64,000 bases of DNA from Megalobrama amblycephala (GCF_018812025.1 NC_063044.1:68668595-68732594); one strand, 5' to 3'; shown: positions 34,911-48,328, numbered from the stretch's first letter. Made by a program: numbers and translations. The notes: generated from the letters alone by a model not told the origin.

Positions 34911-35507
34911 ATGTCTGAGGACAAAGAAAAGCACTTTAGGAAGTGTGTGGATCCATGCCCGAGATTTCTGACTCCGGATGATCCGCACACCCTATGCGTG
35001 CACTGTCTGGAGGAAGAACATGCACGGACAGTGCTTGAGGGCGCTGTCTGTGAAAGTTGTGAGCGTTTTTCCATCAAAACAGTCCGTTCCCACCTGGCCC
35101 TCTTCTCAAGAGAAGAGGCGTCAACATCTGCGCCTGATGGGTCCAGCCCTGCTCGTGCTGAGGCAGAGTGGCGGCTGCACTCATGGGACTCACAGATGGA
35201 GCTTGCCACGGAGTTTAAGAGGGGTGTTACAGTCTCTCAGCCTCTGGCGGCTGGCCGGGATGAGCTCCTGGATGACAATGTTGTCCTGTCATTGACATCA
35301 TCGGATCTGGGAGCAAGTGTTCTTCTGGCTGCTAGCCCCAGAGAGCAGGAGATGGCAGTGGAGGAAGAAGCGGTTGCGACTGCTTCTTTCTTCAAGCCTC
35401 CTTGCCCAGCATATGCTGAGTTACTGGAGGTGGTGGAACGCGCTGCCGTGGAAGTGCGTGAAGAAAGAGACTGCTCGTGGCAGGTTAGACGAAGGGTTTC
35501 TTTCTGA
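34911..35507 (+). CDS. DIRS-like retrotransposon gag-type ORF fragment
   Basis: The ORF is 198 residues, starting ATG at 34911. It begins with a Cys/His-rich head: HFRKCVDPCPRFLTPDDPHT, LCVHCLEEEHARTVLE, GAVCESCERFSIKTVRSH. This pattern (paired CxxC, LCVxCLGxEH, then a CxxC-LRSR box) is typical of the first ORF of fish DIRS elements. The rest is acidic and Ser/Ala-rich. A frame-shifted stretch at 35520-35607 (LPFLPDLHVEIKKAWTNPYS) continues the same family. No tyrosine recombinase or reverse transcriptase follows within the window, so it is a fragment. A short duplication, AGCAGCTATATTGCACATAA, is at about 35708-35752. Confidence 0.6.
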   Translation: MSEDKEKHFRKCVDPCPRFLTPDDPHTLCVHCLEEEHARTVLEGAVCESCERFSIKTVRSHLALFSREEASTSAPDGSSPARAEAEWRLHSWDSQMELATEFKRGVTVSQPLAAGRDELLDDNVVLSLTSSDLGASVLLAASPREQEMAVEEEAVATASFFKPPCPAYAELLEVVERAAVEVREERDCSWQVRRRVSF

Positions 35508-35829
35508 CCACAACCCTGTAACTCCAGTGAGCCTTCCATTCCTTCCAGATCTCCACGTAGAGATCAAGAAGGCATGGACGAACCCATACTCAACCACAAT
35601 TCATTAACATCAATTTTGCTGATGTGGATTCTGTTGAGATGGTTGTCGGAAAGTTCAGGGAGGCGAAGGTGCGCTCAGCAGCTTATAAGAACTGCCTACC
35701 GCTCATAGCAGCTATATTGCACATAATATAGCAGCTATATTGCACATAACTCAGACTGTAGGCTTTAAGATATTCAGCCTCCTTCTAATTAGCAGTTTTT
35801 TTCTACAATGCTGTTTAACTGATCATAGT

Positions 35830-36140
35830 TTGCTCACATATTTATACATATTTACACTGCCACAGGCCCTGCCACGTGTCTGTTTGAGGTAGTAGGCCTT
35901 ATAGCCTCCCTTAGACCATGTTGGCTTTGTTTGGTTCCCTTTAGTTATATGTTTAGGGTACATTGCCTGTTGGAATGTGTAGCCTAGCGCAGGTTGCAGT
36001 TAGCTTCCCATAGTTATGTTGGGTTAGAGCTGGTTCCCTGTAGCTTGGTTCACTTTTTAAATTCACGAGCTGAAGCCACGTGTCATTGAATCGGCAGTCC
36101 CCTTTGGGCCTCCTTTTTAGTCCACATGTTGGCACAGTTT
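35830..36140. repeat. Possible DIRS-related non-coding end
   Basis: GGGCCTCCTTTTTAGTCCAC and GTTGGCA at 36105-36130 recur as AAGGCCTCCTTTTTTAGTCG and GTTGGCA at 38357-38390, on the other side of the LINE. This suggests the LINE region splits or adjoins duplicated sequence. Confidence 0.35.
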
Positions 36141-36145
36141 GTGTT

Positions 36146-36337
36146 TTTACATTTACATTTATTCATTTGGCAGACACTTTTATCCAAAGTGACTTACAAG
36201 TGAGGAATACAACAAGCGAGTCATCATGACGAGGCAAATAGACAAGAAGTGCTCACAATACAAGTTATAGGCAGTGCTCAGAGTATCATAAGCTACAATA
36301 GAGAGGGATTAGAGGAAGTGAAAGGAGAGGTATAAGA

Positions 36338-36374
<37 letters not shown>

Positions 36375-37945
36375 TGAGGTTAAGTGCTCACGAAAGTGAT
36401 GAGTCTTCAGCTGTCTTTTGAATATTGACAGGGATTCTGCATTCCGGATGAAGGCAGGAAGATCATTCCACCAGCAAGAACAGTGAATGAGAATGTCCTG
36501 GAGAGTGATTTCGTGCTTCTCTGTGACGGTATCACAAGCCTTCGCTCCTTTAATGAGCGTAGGCTTCTGGTAGGAGTGTAGACTCGTAAGAGTGAGTGGA
36601 AGTAGGAGGGTGCTGAGCCTGTGGTAGATCTGTAAGCAAGCGTCAATGACTTGAATTTGATGAGAGCAGCAAGTGGTAGCCAGTGCAGAGAGATGAAGAG
36701 AGGTGTGATATGGGCTCTTTTGACCGAGCTGTCTTTGCAATGTGGTCTTTGAAGGTCAGTTGGTCATCAAGGATTACTCCAAGATTTCTGGACGAATTTG
36801 ATGGGGTAATTGAGGATGTGCCTAGCTGGATGCTGAAATCATGATTTGGAGTCAGATTGGCAGGGAAGATGAGAAGATCAGTCTTAGCCAGGTGGATACC
36901 TCCCCTCTCCAGGCAACCCTGAAAGACCTTCCTGTGAGATAGGATTCAAACCAGTGAAGTGGAGTACCCAGTGTGATGGGTATTGTGATGCCCAGTGATG
37001 AGAGGATGGACAGAAGGATCTGATGATTCACCATGTCAAAGGCAGCAGATAGATTGAGCAGAATGAGAAATGAAGATCTGGAATTATCAGTGACCGGCAG
37101 TAGTGCAGTCTCAGTCGAGTGGCCACTCTTGAAACCAGATTGACTGACATCCAATTGGTTGCTCTGTGAGAGGAAAGATGACACCTGGTTGAAAACAACT
37201 TGTCAAGTGTTTTTGCTATGAATGGTAGGAGAGAAATAGGTCTGTAGCTGTCTACAAGAGACGTGTTTAATGTGGGTTTTTTAAGCAGTGGGGTTACCCG
37301 AGCCTGCTTGTATGTGTTAGGGAAAGTGCCAGTGAGGAGAGATGTGTTGATGATGTGTGTCAGTGCTGGTAAAAGTGTAGGAGCGATGGCTTGTAGAAGG
37401 TGTGAGGGGATGGGATCTAGATGGCAGGTAGTGGGATGACTGGAAAGAAGAAGTTTGGATACTTCTGTCTCAGTGAGGGGGAGCATGAAGAGAGGAGGTG
37501 TGTGGCTGTGTGTGTGGTTGGTTTGAGTTCCTGTGTGTGTGGAGTGGAGAACTGACTGCTGATGGTAGATGTTTTGTCAGAGAAAAAACTAGCAAAATTA
37601 TCAGCAGTTAGGGATGAGGTGGGTGGTGGTGGAGGGGGACAGAGGAGAGAGTTGAATGTTTTGAAAAGTGTTTGTATATTTGAAGCGCTGTTGATTTTGT
37701 TGTGGAAATAGGAAGATTTAGCTGCATTAATTTCAGCAGAAAAGGATGAGAGCAGAGATTGATAGCTACTTAGGTCAGACTGGTCTTTTGATTTGTGCCA
37801 CTTCCTCTCTGCAGCCCTAAGTTTGGTCCGATGTTCACGAAGAACATCAGATAACCAGGGATTAGAGGGAGTAGCACGTGCAGGCCTGGATGACAGAGGA
37901 CAGATACTATCTTACTTAAGTTAAGGTGGAACATAAAGTGTCTGT
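36146..37945 (-). pseudogene. L2/CR1-like LINE reverse transcriptase, 5'-truncated
   Basis: Minus-strand pieces in order: linker (LREHRTKLRAAERKWHKSK, about 37850), PLTETEVSKLLLSSHPTTC and LDPIPSHLLQ (37486), KQARVTPLLKKPTL and SYRPISLLPFIAKTLDKLF (about 37230), QSGFKSGHSTETALL and LNLSAAFDMVNHQILLSIL (about 37110). A C-terminal part follows (AYRSTTGSAPSYFHSL, WWNDLPAFIRNAESLSIFKR, about 36650-36400). Frames change several times and the catalytic YxDD segment is not seen, so it is inactive. The 3' tail CTTGTAAGTCACTTTGGATA and a TAAATGTAAATGTAAA end at 36146 are typical of fish L2-like LINEs. A T30 run lies at 36341-36370. Confidence 0.75.
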
Positions 37946-37999
37946 TGCTGTATTCACATCCAGAGATGAGAATTGTGAGGGTGAGGGTGAGGGAGGATG

Positions 38000-40900
38000 A
38001 TACAGCAGAGGAAAGATGAGAAGAAGAAAGAGAGCACAGGTTTCGTCTGAAGGTAACTGGTAGAGGTAACTAAACTTTGCTCAAGTGCAGGCAATAACAC
38101 CAATAAAGTCTGCAAAAGCGGCTGTTATTCTAAACAAGTACAATAAAAAAACAATTATAGTCAATGTAGAAAATAGGACAAGTGCATATCGAAAAAAGAA
38201 TCCTTCCTAGCAGCAAATAATAAACAAAGCAAATGACCCAGAACAGATATTAAGCAAAACACTTACACACTCTTGCCACCACCACTGCACGCTCGCTAGT
38301 TTTTAATTTGCAAACAGGCTGAACGCCACTAGTTGCTGGAATGGTAGGCCCCTCAAGGCCTCCTTTTTTAGTCGACTTGTTGGCAGGATGCCTGGGAAAC
38401 CAAACCAGTTTTTTGTAACAATCTGTTTCCTGTAAAACATCAATTCAAGCCCGCAAAACATAAATGCCAGTATCTGATCTTTTGTCTTTCAGACCTTCAA
38501 AACAAGAACTGCAAGTAAATTAAGGAACATGCAGGTACATTTTTGCTTTCTTTTTGCTTTCAATCACATGAACAAACTTGTGATGTGTTAACCATTGCAA
38601 GTGTATAAATATCCCCATTTATTGAAGTATCTGTGTTCTAAATAATCTTTTATATGGGAGATTTGTTTTTGTTTTTAGATCATTGATTACAGCAGCCCTG
38701 TTATGATACAGCATAATATTCTGCACAAAAAATATTTGAAATACTTAATATAATAATTATATAATAATATATTTTTTTTTAACTAATAAATTTTTTTATA
38801 CATATCAAAACCCCTGGGATTCTATCTGCATTCTGAGCAGTTCTGAGATATATAGTTTAAAAGATTTTGCATTCCATACAGCAAAAATGATGATGCTGAT
38901 TAGCTCGCAAATAGAACCTTATAGTCCCAAGTTAGATACTACACTCAATTCTGCTCATAATTTGTTCATGGTTCATTGCATGCTGGGAGCCATGAGTGAG
39001 TTTTGATTGATTCACCCAGAATTCACTGCGTTATGCTTTTTTGATGGTCACTGTTGTTGAGATTCATATGCTGATTCTTAATGTCTGTGTGTCTGAATTA
39101 AAGAGAAGTACTTTTTTTTTTAAATCCCTCTAATTATACTGAAAATGCCAGAACTTATGCTGTAGCACAGGACTGATGCAATCAATAAAGTAAATCTAAC
39201 TCAGAGATTAGGCACCAAATGTTTAGTGATTCAGATCACAACATGATGATTATGTCATGAAAAAACATAACCAGCAACACCTGATCACCTTTTTTTTTTT
39301 TTTTTTTAAATATCCTTCAGTGATTCTGCTTGTTAACATCAGGTATATTAATACTAATAATGGTAACACTGAGTCAAATAAACTCTGAGGAGAATTAATT
39401 AACACTGGGGTTTTGCTGTGTAAATATTAATATACAGCAGGGGTCCTCAACTCTGGACCCTGAGATCCACTTTCCTGCAGAGTTTAGCTCCGACCCTAAT
39501 CAAACATACCTGAACATGCTAAATTATTTATGTAAATAAATAAATCATTAGGGGCTGTCTTTTTTAGGGACTTTAATGATTAGGGGCTTCTACACATGAT
39601 TAGGGGTTTAACACATTAAAATATTAAGGCAGTTAACCCAGCATCTATTTTTTCTGTCATCCTTTGGCTAGTATTACAAATTATGATCACGCTCTTATTC
39701 ATGCAAATGCTTTTAAGCCATTTAAATGCACCAAACAAGAAAAAGACAATATATATATTTTGTGTGAGTTTAGCCTGGTACAGTGTTTCCTCTGCTGGCG
39801 CGTCTTTTCTCCTCTTTGCCTCCGTATTCAGCTGTGTGCCTGTGTTAACATCATGTTTAAGTTACAGACTTTGTAGTATTTCCACACAAATTACAGTTTG
39901 GGAAATGATTGCAAGTTTGCAAGTCCAGAATAGAGATTGGCTAAAATAAAACTAGAAACCTTTCAGTTTTATGGCTAGTGGATCATGCATATCTGTGTTT
40001 TATTATTTTGCTATTATGATCATCCCCTGGGCCGGATTGGACACCTTTGAATTACATCATATGAGTCGTAGGAAGATGTAACTAGCAAACGCTTGCCACC
40101 TCAGATCTATATAACATGTGCAAAGACGTGCAAGGCGTTTTAGTGTTTCTGTTGTAAACGCATAATACGCAATTTGTGCAGACTCATTAGAGGGTGAAAG
40201 CAACATAAGCATGTTGGTGGCTTGATCTGAACATGCTATGTCTCTGATTTTGTATGCAAAAAAAAAACATTATTGTGCTACACATTTGGTTTCAGATTTT
40301 ATCGGCTCTTAAAGAGAGACATACAAATGGGAGCATGGGTGCCCCTGTTTGTGGTTTAAAAAGGATTAAGAAACTCTATTCCATGAACAGACAGGTTGTT
40401 GGCTAGACTAGGCCACAAGTAGGCCAGGTCAGCCTCCCTGGTGTCTCCAGGGGTCAACACTGTGTCTCCCTGAAAGTGACTGGCCAGGGCTTTTCTTGAG
40501 CCCTCCGGCCTTCCTCCCTTAAATGAACTCCTTACCTTGAAGATGGTGGTTCTATGTTTTGAGCGACTTTGGTAAGTCAAGTCCTCTGTTACAACTTCCT
40601 CCTCAGAGGCTTTTAGCTCAGCTCTGGCCATAGGGAGTATTGTCACTGACAGCCTGTGTGATCAGAAAGGTTTGAGTGCTTTGGCATTTTTATGCTCTCT
40701 TTGTGTTCCTGCCTTAACGCTTGTGAAAGGTTTTGAAACAGAAACTTGGTGACAGTGCCACTGCCTCACGTGCCACACGTTTCTTTGTGTGATTTAAGGG
40801 GAAAAGAAAGCAAAAAAATCTGCCCTCTTGTTCCTTTATTTTTTTTATTTTTTTTTTTTTTTGCAGTTTTAGTTTTAGTTCTCTGATAATTGTGCATGAA

Positions 40901-41285
40901 TTGCTCTTATCAGAAACAAGGATGTTCACAAGAAACTCAGATTGTGGCTGGAACATTATACTGAATTATGTGGGTGGAAAAGTCAGTAAATAAACATATC
41001 TCAGCACAAAACACCAATCAACAGACACAGACCTGTTCAAATAAGGCGAAATCTCAAGACAGAAAAACATTTCACATTAAAACAAGATAATCACTGAAAA
41101 AATCACTGTAACATCCTCAAAAAAAAAAAAAAAAAAAAAAGAATCAACAACATACTCAAATGATATAACAAAATAAAATAGCATATACAGTTTCATTTAA
41201 CATATAATATGAAACTAAAAACTGAATTTATGACATGTGCAATTATCATTTATCCCCTGTGCAATACCTACTTATTTAGCACTTA
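38000..41285. other. No gene seen; scattered short repeats
   Basis: A hAT-like terminus, CAGCAGGGGTCCTCAACTCT, with CTGCAGAGTTTAGCTCCGAC lies at 39437-39500 and is related to 59803-59860. An ORF at 40356-40646 (minus, 96 residues) shows no domain that I recognise. Long A/T tracts lie at 39291-39306, 40838-40862 and 41120-41141. Confidence 0.45.
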
Positions 41286-41312
41286 CACTGTTTTTCCAAG
41301 TTAATATGCAAG

Positions 41313-41593
41313 TGTCACAGTTCCCTCGTCTCCAGAACTCCATTTCCCGTGATCCTCTTGTCTCCTCACCTGCACTCACTTCCCTCGTCAGCTCCTCATC
41401 ATCACCCATCACCATCACCTGGACTTCCTCGTTTGCACTCCCTATATATATGGACTCACTCCCTTCACTCCTTGTCTGTTCTTTTATGTTATACCTTGTG
41501 TTGGATGTTGTTTCTCCACGTTGTATCAATAAATACCCATATTGTTGTGGACGTCCGTGAAAGCCTCGTCTTTGACAACATCAAACCGTAACA
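41313..41593 (+). repeat. 5' LTR of the gag-only element
   Basis: TG...CA borders. TATA-like TATATATA at 41443-41450; poly(A) signal AATAAA at 41529-41534. Confidence 0.9.
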
Positions 41594-41632
41594 GAAGAAC
41601 AGACCTAACCGTTGGACCTCCACTTCATATAA

Positions 41633-42849
41633 TGGGTATTTTTCTGACTCCTGTGCTTCCTGTAGTCCTCAAGGCGGACGAAAGACTTTGCCATCTGCGG
41701 CAGAGTGGCAGGCTGTTGGAGAGGTATGTGGAGGAGTTTTTGGAGGTTTCTTATTTGGTGAGCTGGACTGATGCCTGCCTTAATGCTGTTTTTCTGATGG
41801 GACTGGACAGGGACGTTATTAGTTATAACGAACCTGCCTGTAATTTCTCCTTAGTCGATTCTCTGAATGTGATTCTCCTGTTAAATGGTTCTAAGTTTGA
41901 AGTAGATAAAGCTCCTGAGAACCAGAGTCCTTGTCCAGCCCCATCAGCAGCTTATCGGGCATCACCAGCTCACCTCACCCCAAAACCCTGCACATACCGC
42001 TTCAACGGTCCTGCCCACTCCTGGCCGCCAGCCGCCGCCGCCGAGCCCTCAGCTCCAGCCGCCGCCGAGCAACCCGCTCCAGCCGCCGAGCAATCCGCTC
42101 CAGCCGCCGCCGCCGAGCAATCCGCTCCAGCCTTTCACGAGCCGCCAGAGGATGCTGGCTGGTTGATAGACTTTATCACAGAGCTCGTCCCTCCAGCCCT
42201 CAACGAGCCCTCAGCTCCAATAGCGGCCAACGAGCCAGTATCCCCAGTCTCAGAAGCCAAGCCAGTATGCCCAGTCTCAGCCGCCGAGCCAGTATCCCCA
42301 GTCTCAGCCGCCGAGCCCTCCGCTCCAGTCTCAGCCGCCGAGCCCTCCGCTCCAGTCTCAGCCGCCGAGCCCTCCGCTCCAGTCTCAGCCGCCGAGCCCT
42401 CCGCTTCAGTCTCAGCCGCCGAGCCAGCCGCTTCAGTCTCAGCCGCCGAGCCAGCCGCTTCAGTCTCAGCCGCCGAGCCAGCCGCTTCAGTCTCAGCCGC
42501 CGAGCCAGCCGCTTCAGTCTCAGCCGCCGAGCCAGCCGCTTCAGTCTCAGCCGCCGAGAGGGGGCGGTACTGTCACAGTTCCCTCGTCTCCAGAACTCCA
42601 TTTCCCGTGATCCTCTTGTCTCCTCACCTGCACTCACTTCCCTCGTCAGCTCCTCATCATCACCCATCACCATCACCTGGACTTCCTCGTTTGCACTCCC
42701 TATATATATGGACTCACTCCCTTCACTCCTTGTCTGTTCTTTTATGTTATATCTTGTGTTGGATGTTGTTTCTCCACGTTGTATCAATAATTACCCATAT
42801 TGTTGTGGACGTCCGTGAAAGCCTCGTCTTTGACAACATCAAACCGTAA
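41633..42849 (+). CDS. Gag-like protein with Pro/Ala repeat, reading into the 3' LTR
   Basis: The frame is open from within the 5' LTR (41542); the ATG at 41633, after the LTR, is the likelier start. Residues of about 10-90 look like the end of a Gypsy gag domain (ERLCHLRQSGRLLERYVEEF, LNAVFLMGLDRDVI). A low-complexity Pro/Ala/Ser/Glu region of about 200 residues follows, ending in 9-residue repeats (SAAEPSAPV, then SAAEPAASV). The frame then crosses the polypurine tract and the whole 3' LTR to TAA at 42847. There is no CCHC knuckle, protease or reverse transcriptase. The true stop may differ if the tail is untranslated in practice. The 9-residue repeats correspond to 27-bp tandem DNA units at about 42260-42555. 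Confidence 0.55.
42260..42556. repeat. 27-bp tandem repeat in the gag-like ORF
   Basis: About 11 units of GCCGCCGAGCC(A/C)(G/T)CCGC then TCCAGTCTCA. Early units have CTCCGCTCC and later ones AGCCGCTTC, showing successive spread of variants. Confidence 0.9.
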
Positions 42850-42851
42850 CA
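42571..42851 (+). repeat. 3' LTR of the gag-only element
   Basis: Same borders and length as the 5' LTR. The poly(A) signal position reads AATAAT (42786-42791) instead of AATAAA. Confidence 0.9.
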
Positions 42852-43589
42852 GCAAGTGACATATCAGTAGAATTTCAGCACAATTAACATTCAGATGAAT
42901 TGTTAATTTCAAAGAAAGACTTTGCTTGTTTCATTTCTCATATCTTTTTTAGATAACTGGTGTCAATGTTTGGTAGGTCTCAACAGTGGCTTTTTAATAT
43001 AATGCCCTTTAAATACAATTCATTTGTGTGACAGAAATCATCATAATAATCCTTTATCTGACTGTATTTTCTGTGCTTTAAATCACTCACAAACCATTTG
43101 CTAATTCAATTTTCTTTATTCATTTTCACAAAATTTTAGTTGTTTCCATGCCTTTTGCGAGACATTGCACCATTTTAAGCTTTTCTTCTTCAGTATCTTT
43201 CTTTCTTCCCATATTGCATAAGAACTGTAACTTGCGTGATAATGTGGAACAGTCTCTTTAAGGTTTTCTATTTACCTAAGAAATCCTGGCAAACTATTAA
43301 ACAAACCTGTCTGAGATTGGTAACAGTTATCTAAAAAGATATGAGAAATGAAACACACTTTCTTTAAAAAATTGTACTGAAATTCTACTGATGTGTAAAC
43401 TGCATAATTTGGAAGACAGTGTAGATTTTAAAACGTATACCTCTACAGACAATACATCACTATACACACCCATACATAACAACTGTGTAATACATATAAT
43501 TATTACACATAATTATATAGTAATTATAAAGTACATATATTGTGTAAACTGTATTTGCATATATCTGTATAGATTTTATACTCTGATAA

Positions 43590-43885
43590 TACCTAGAATA
43601 TCAAAATCAACCGCAGGCGGTAGATCCTTCTCCTATTTGGCACCTAAACTCTGGAACAATCTTCCTAGCATTGATCAGGAAGCAGACACACTCTGTCAGT
43701 TTAAATCTAGATTAAAAACGCATCTCTTTACCCTGGCATACACATAACACATTTTTTCACATCCATTAAAGGATTGTTAGGCTGCATAAATTAGGTCAGC
43801 CGGAACCGGGAACACTTCCTATAACACCAGATGTACTCGTTACATCAGAAAAAGAATGGCATCTATGCTAATGACTTAACTTATC
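43590..43885 (+). pseudogene. L2-like LINE 3' end fragment
   Basis: It codes SKSTAGGRSFSYLAPKLWNN, LPSIDQEADTLCQFKSRLK and THLFTLAYT before TAA at 43745, the C-terminus of an L2-like ORF2, followed by 3' UTR-like sequence. Everything upstream is missing. The deleted Gypsy element lies immediately downstream and may have inserted into its 3' UTR. Confidence 0.65.
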
Positions 43886-43943
43886 TTTGAAAGATAAGTG
43901 TAAGGACGCTGAGGCGGCGTTAGAATCCATGTGCAGTGTTTTA

Positions 43944-45696
<1,753 letters not shown>

Positions 45697-45757
45697 CTCT
45701 GAACTCCTTGATTGGAGTTGCTGGAAACTTGCTGGATTCATCGGAGGCGAAGTATTA

Positions 45758-46140
45758 TGTAAGGACGCTAGGGCGGCGTTAGAATCCATGTGCAGTGTTT
45801 TATTACAATCCACAGCAAACAAATCCAAATCAACAGGCAAGGGGCATAAAGGAGAGGCAGGCAGAAGTTCAAACACAATAAGGCAGTCCAATCCAAGCAA
45901 CAGTACAAGGGGTAATCCAAAAGGCAGAAACAGAATCAAACAGGCAATGGTCATAACAAGATCGCAATACAATGATGAAAAAAATGCTCGGTAAGGCAGG
46001 TTAACTGGCAATAATTCACGTTGAAGTGATGGCCTGGCCATGCTTAAATGTCTATCAAACAGGATGTAACCAGTGAGGCAGAGGGAGCGGCACACAGTCA
46101 GTACTCGGGAGAGGGTTCCCTCTGCTGGCGTGGCGTTACA
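45758..46140 (-). repeat. 5' LTR of the deleted Gypsy
   Basis: On the minus strand it starts TGTAACGCCACGCCAGCAG and ends GCCGCCCTAGCGTCCTTACA. TGTAATAAAACACTGCACAT gives AATAAA close to the end. Its last 52 bp match 43899-43950 with GA/AG changes. Confidence 0.85.
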
Positions 46141-46145
46141 ATAAG

Positions 46146-48140
46146 ATACCTATGGCAAGCCGTTTTGACTTTTATTCTTTCTCAGGATATAAATTCTTGA
46201 TATTAGGAATTACATTTCCACTAGTAACAATGTTAATTTTTGATGTCAACAATATAATTTTCACTAGTTAAATGCAAATTGTTGATATCAAGAATTACAT
46301 TTCCTCTAGTAAAAACTTAGAATTCTTGATATCTGTAATTGTATTTTCACTAGTGAAATGTCACCATAAGCTGCCATTCAAATTCAATCGTTGATATCAA
46401 GAACTGATTTCTTACTGGTTGAAATTCCCCATTAATTTCACATATCAGAAATACAATTATTACTAGTAAAAAATCATAATTTTTGATATCATTACTTTGT
46501 CATTGTAAGTAACTTTATCATTTGTCAACTGAATTGCTACTAGTAAAAATGTTAATGTTAATAAAAGTTACTTAATGTTAATAAAAGCTACTTAAATATC
46601 CTAACTGAACTAAGGCCTAATCCTGTCTAAACCCGGTCTGTGAAACCGGCCTTAACATATTTACACAATTTTAGAAAATTTTAAACAGTGCCCCAAAATT
46701 GGTCAATACAATTATTTTGTCGTTCAGATTTAAAAAAAAATAAATAAATAAATTTGAACCCATATTAGCTGTTAGGCCATTTCAGAACTATTTTCTATGA
46801 TCTGTAAAATTAAAACTGAAAGAGTTGTAGAATGTCATGCATAATGTAAATGGGAAGGAAGTTATTAATGAATGCCTATTGAATGTGCAGTAATGCATCA
46901 AATATTATTGTCTCAATAATATCTCAATAAGACTCAGTATTTTGCAGTTGTGGGATTATTCCTGAACAAAGCTCACCAAATTACCACAAACTCCACATTC
47001 CAAAGATCAAAGAGTCAACTCATTCTCTTACTGAACCATTTGTGAGCCATAAAGTTGGACCTGGAAACTAAAAAATGGCTGATCGAAGACGGCCCCTCAA
47101 TGTCTGCTTAATTACAAATGCATTTGATTGTAGTAACAGAGCAAAAGATCAAAGAGACTCTCTTTCACTGTGTTGACTTTAAGAAAACAGATCAGCAAAC
47201 ACCAGGACACAAGTTGTAAATTCACGGTTATCAGAAAACTCGGCCCTGCGACGTATCTCGAGGTGAAGATCACAGCAGGGCACCATGGGAATCACCCACA
47301 AGAAACTTTCCCTCTGCCCAGCTTTGCATTTCAAAAGACATTCCAAAGTTTCAGAGACAATTTAGAAAAATATTGCCAGAGATATGAACTTATCACCAAA
47401 AAGCAGTCTCTAACATATCATATGTATTAAGCATGTTTTATTTTGTTCATGGAACATATGTAATTCTTTCTGTGTGTTTTAAATATTGATTACTGGTAAA
47501 TTTGAAGAAAATCTACCTCAATTACAGAAAGTGTGTACTGTTTGGTATGGTTGTGATGGATGAATGCTTTCCAGTATTTTGATGCAAAATTGATTGATGT
47601 AAGATGTATGACTTTTGAACCAGCAAAATTAACTTCTCAAAGTTCTGACCAAAATCCCTAAGTTTGAGAACAAAGGACTGTAAGGACAGTATGCTAACGC
47701 ATACAAGGACAGGAGAACTGGGCGTTGGACCCCGCCCAAAACAGGACCTGATTGGCTAAAACAATCGAAAAGGCGGAACCAACAAACCGTTCAAAACTCA
47801 ATAGAGTACCCCAGGGATTTTGTAGGCCAACCCGGAAGTTAGCGGTGCAAGGGTTCCCTCGAAGCCTATGCATTTTTCCCATAGACTTTTGGAAAATCGC
47901 AGAAAATAAGCTCTGTGTTTAACAAAGGGTTATGACACTTACACGTTTTGTCTATCAAGATAATCTTTACAAGTTAACACAACATTTATACATTTTGAAG
48001 CCTAAATAAAGTCGTCAGATATAAAAAGCTAACAGTAGGCTATAAACGCACTACAGCACACCATGTCGCAGATCAACGTCACCACCACCAAGCTTCCTCA
48101 AACTTTATTTAAAAAACAACTCTATTTAAAAACATGCATT
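46146..48140. other. Repeat-rich sequence without a supported gene
   Basis: At 46180-46560 phrases such as TTGATATCAAGAATTACATT and CACTAGTAAAAAT recur every 60-80 bp in a degenerate array. An ORF at 47170-47430 (86 residues) shows no domain I know. Around 47700-48060 is a cyprinid-type dispersed sequence (ACCCCGCCCAAAACAGGACC). Confidence 0.4.
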
Positions 48141-48144
48141 TATA

Positions 48145-48328
48145 CAGTACAGTCCAAAAGTTTGGAACCACTAAGATTTTTAATGTTTTTAAAAGAAGTT
48201 TCGTCTGCTCACCAAGGCTACATTTATTTAATTAAAAATACAGTAAAAAACAGTAATATTGTGAAATATTATTACAATTTAAAATAACTGTTTTCTATTT
48301 GAATATATTTCACAAAGTAATTTATTCG
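48145..48328. mobile_element. Truncated copy of the 21089 Tc1-like MITE
   Basis: It matches the left arm of 21089-22004 from CAGTACAGTCCAAAAGTTTG to CACAAAGTAATTTATTC, then stops. Confidence 0.85.

Larger units (their letters stand above)
41313..42851 (+). mobile_element. Gag-only LTR retrotransposon, 1539 bp, near-intact
   Basis: The LTRs at 41313-41593 and 42571-42851 are both 281 bp, start TGTCACAG and end CGTAACA, and differ at only a few positions by eye. The target duplication GCAAG is at 41308-41312 and 42852-42856. A polypurine tract (GAGAGGGGGCGGTAC) directly precedes the 3' LTR. The LTRs carry CTATATATATGG (TATA) and, in the 5' copy, AATAAA. There is no pol region, so mobility would depend on another element. 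The LTR style (TGTCAC...TAACA, G-rich tract ending GGTAC) matches the Gypsy chromovirus at 48955-54020. Confidence 0.9.
41286..43421. mobile_element. Tc1-like MITE split by an LTR retrotransposon
   Basis: The ends CACTGTTTTTCCAAGTTAAT (41286) and the inverse of CACTGTCTTCCAAATTATGC (to 43421) sit next to TA on both sides (41284-41285, 43422-43423). The arms continue as CATATCAGTAGAATTTCAG at 42862 and its inverse at about 43375. Without the insertion it is about 590 bp. Confidence 0.75.

Noticed and set aside
40356..40646. Minus-strand ORF of 96 residues
   Set aside because: No recognised motif, no splice context and no conservation evidence; left as a possible unknown only in the region note.
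42200..42787. Minus-strand ORF of 195 residues (RRLRLKRLA repeats)
   Set aside because: A shadow of the 27-bp repeat in the gag-like ORF; no independent signal.
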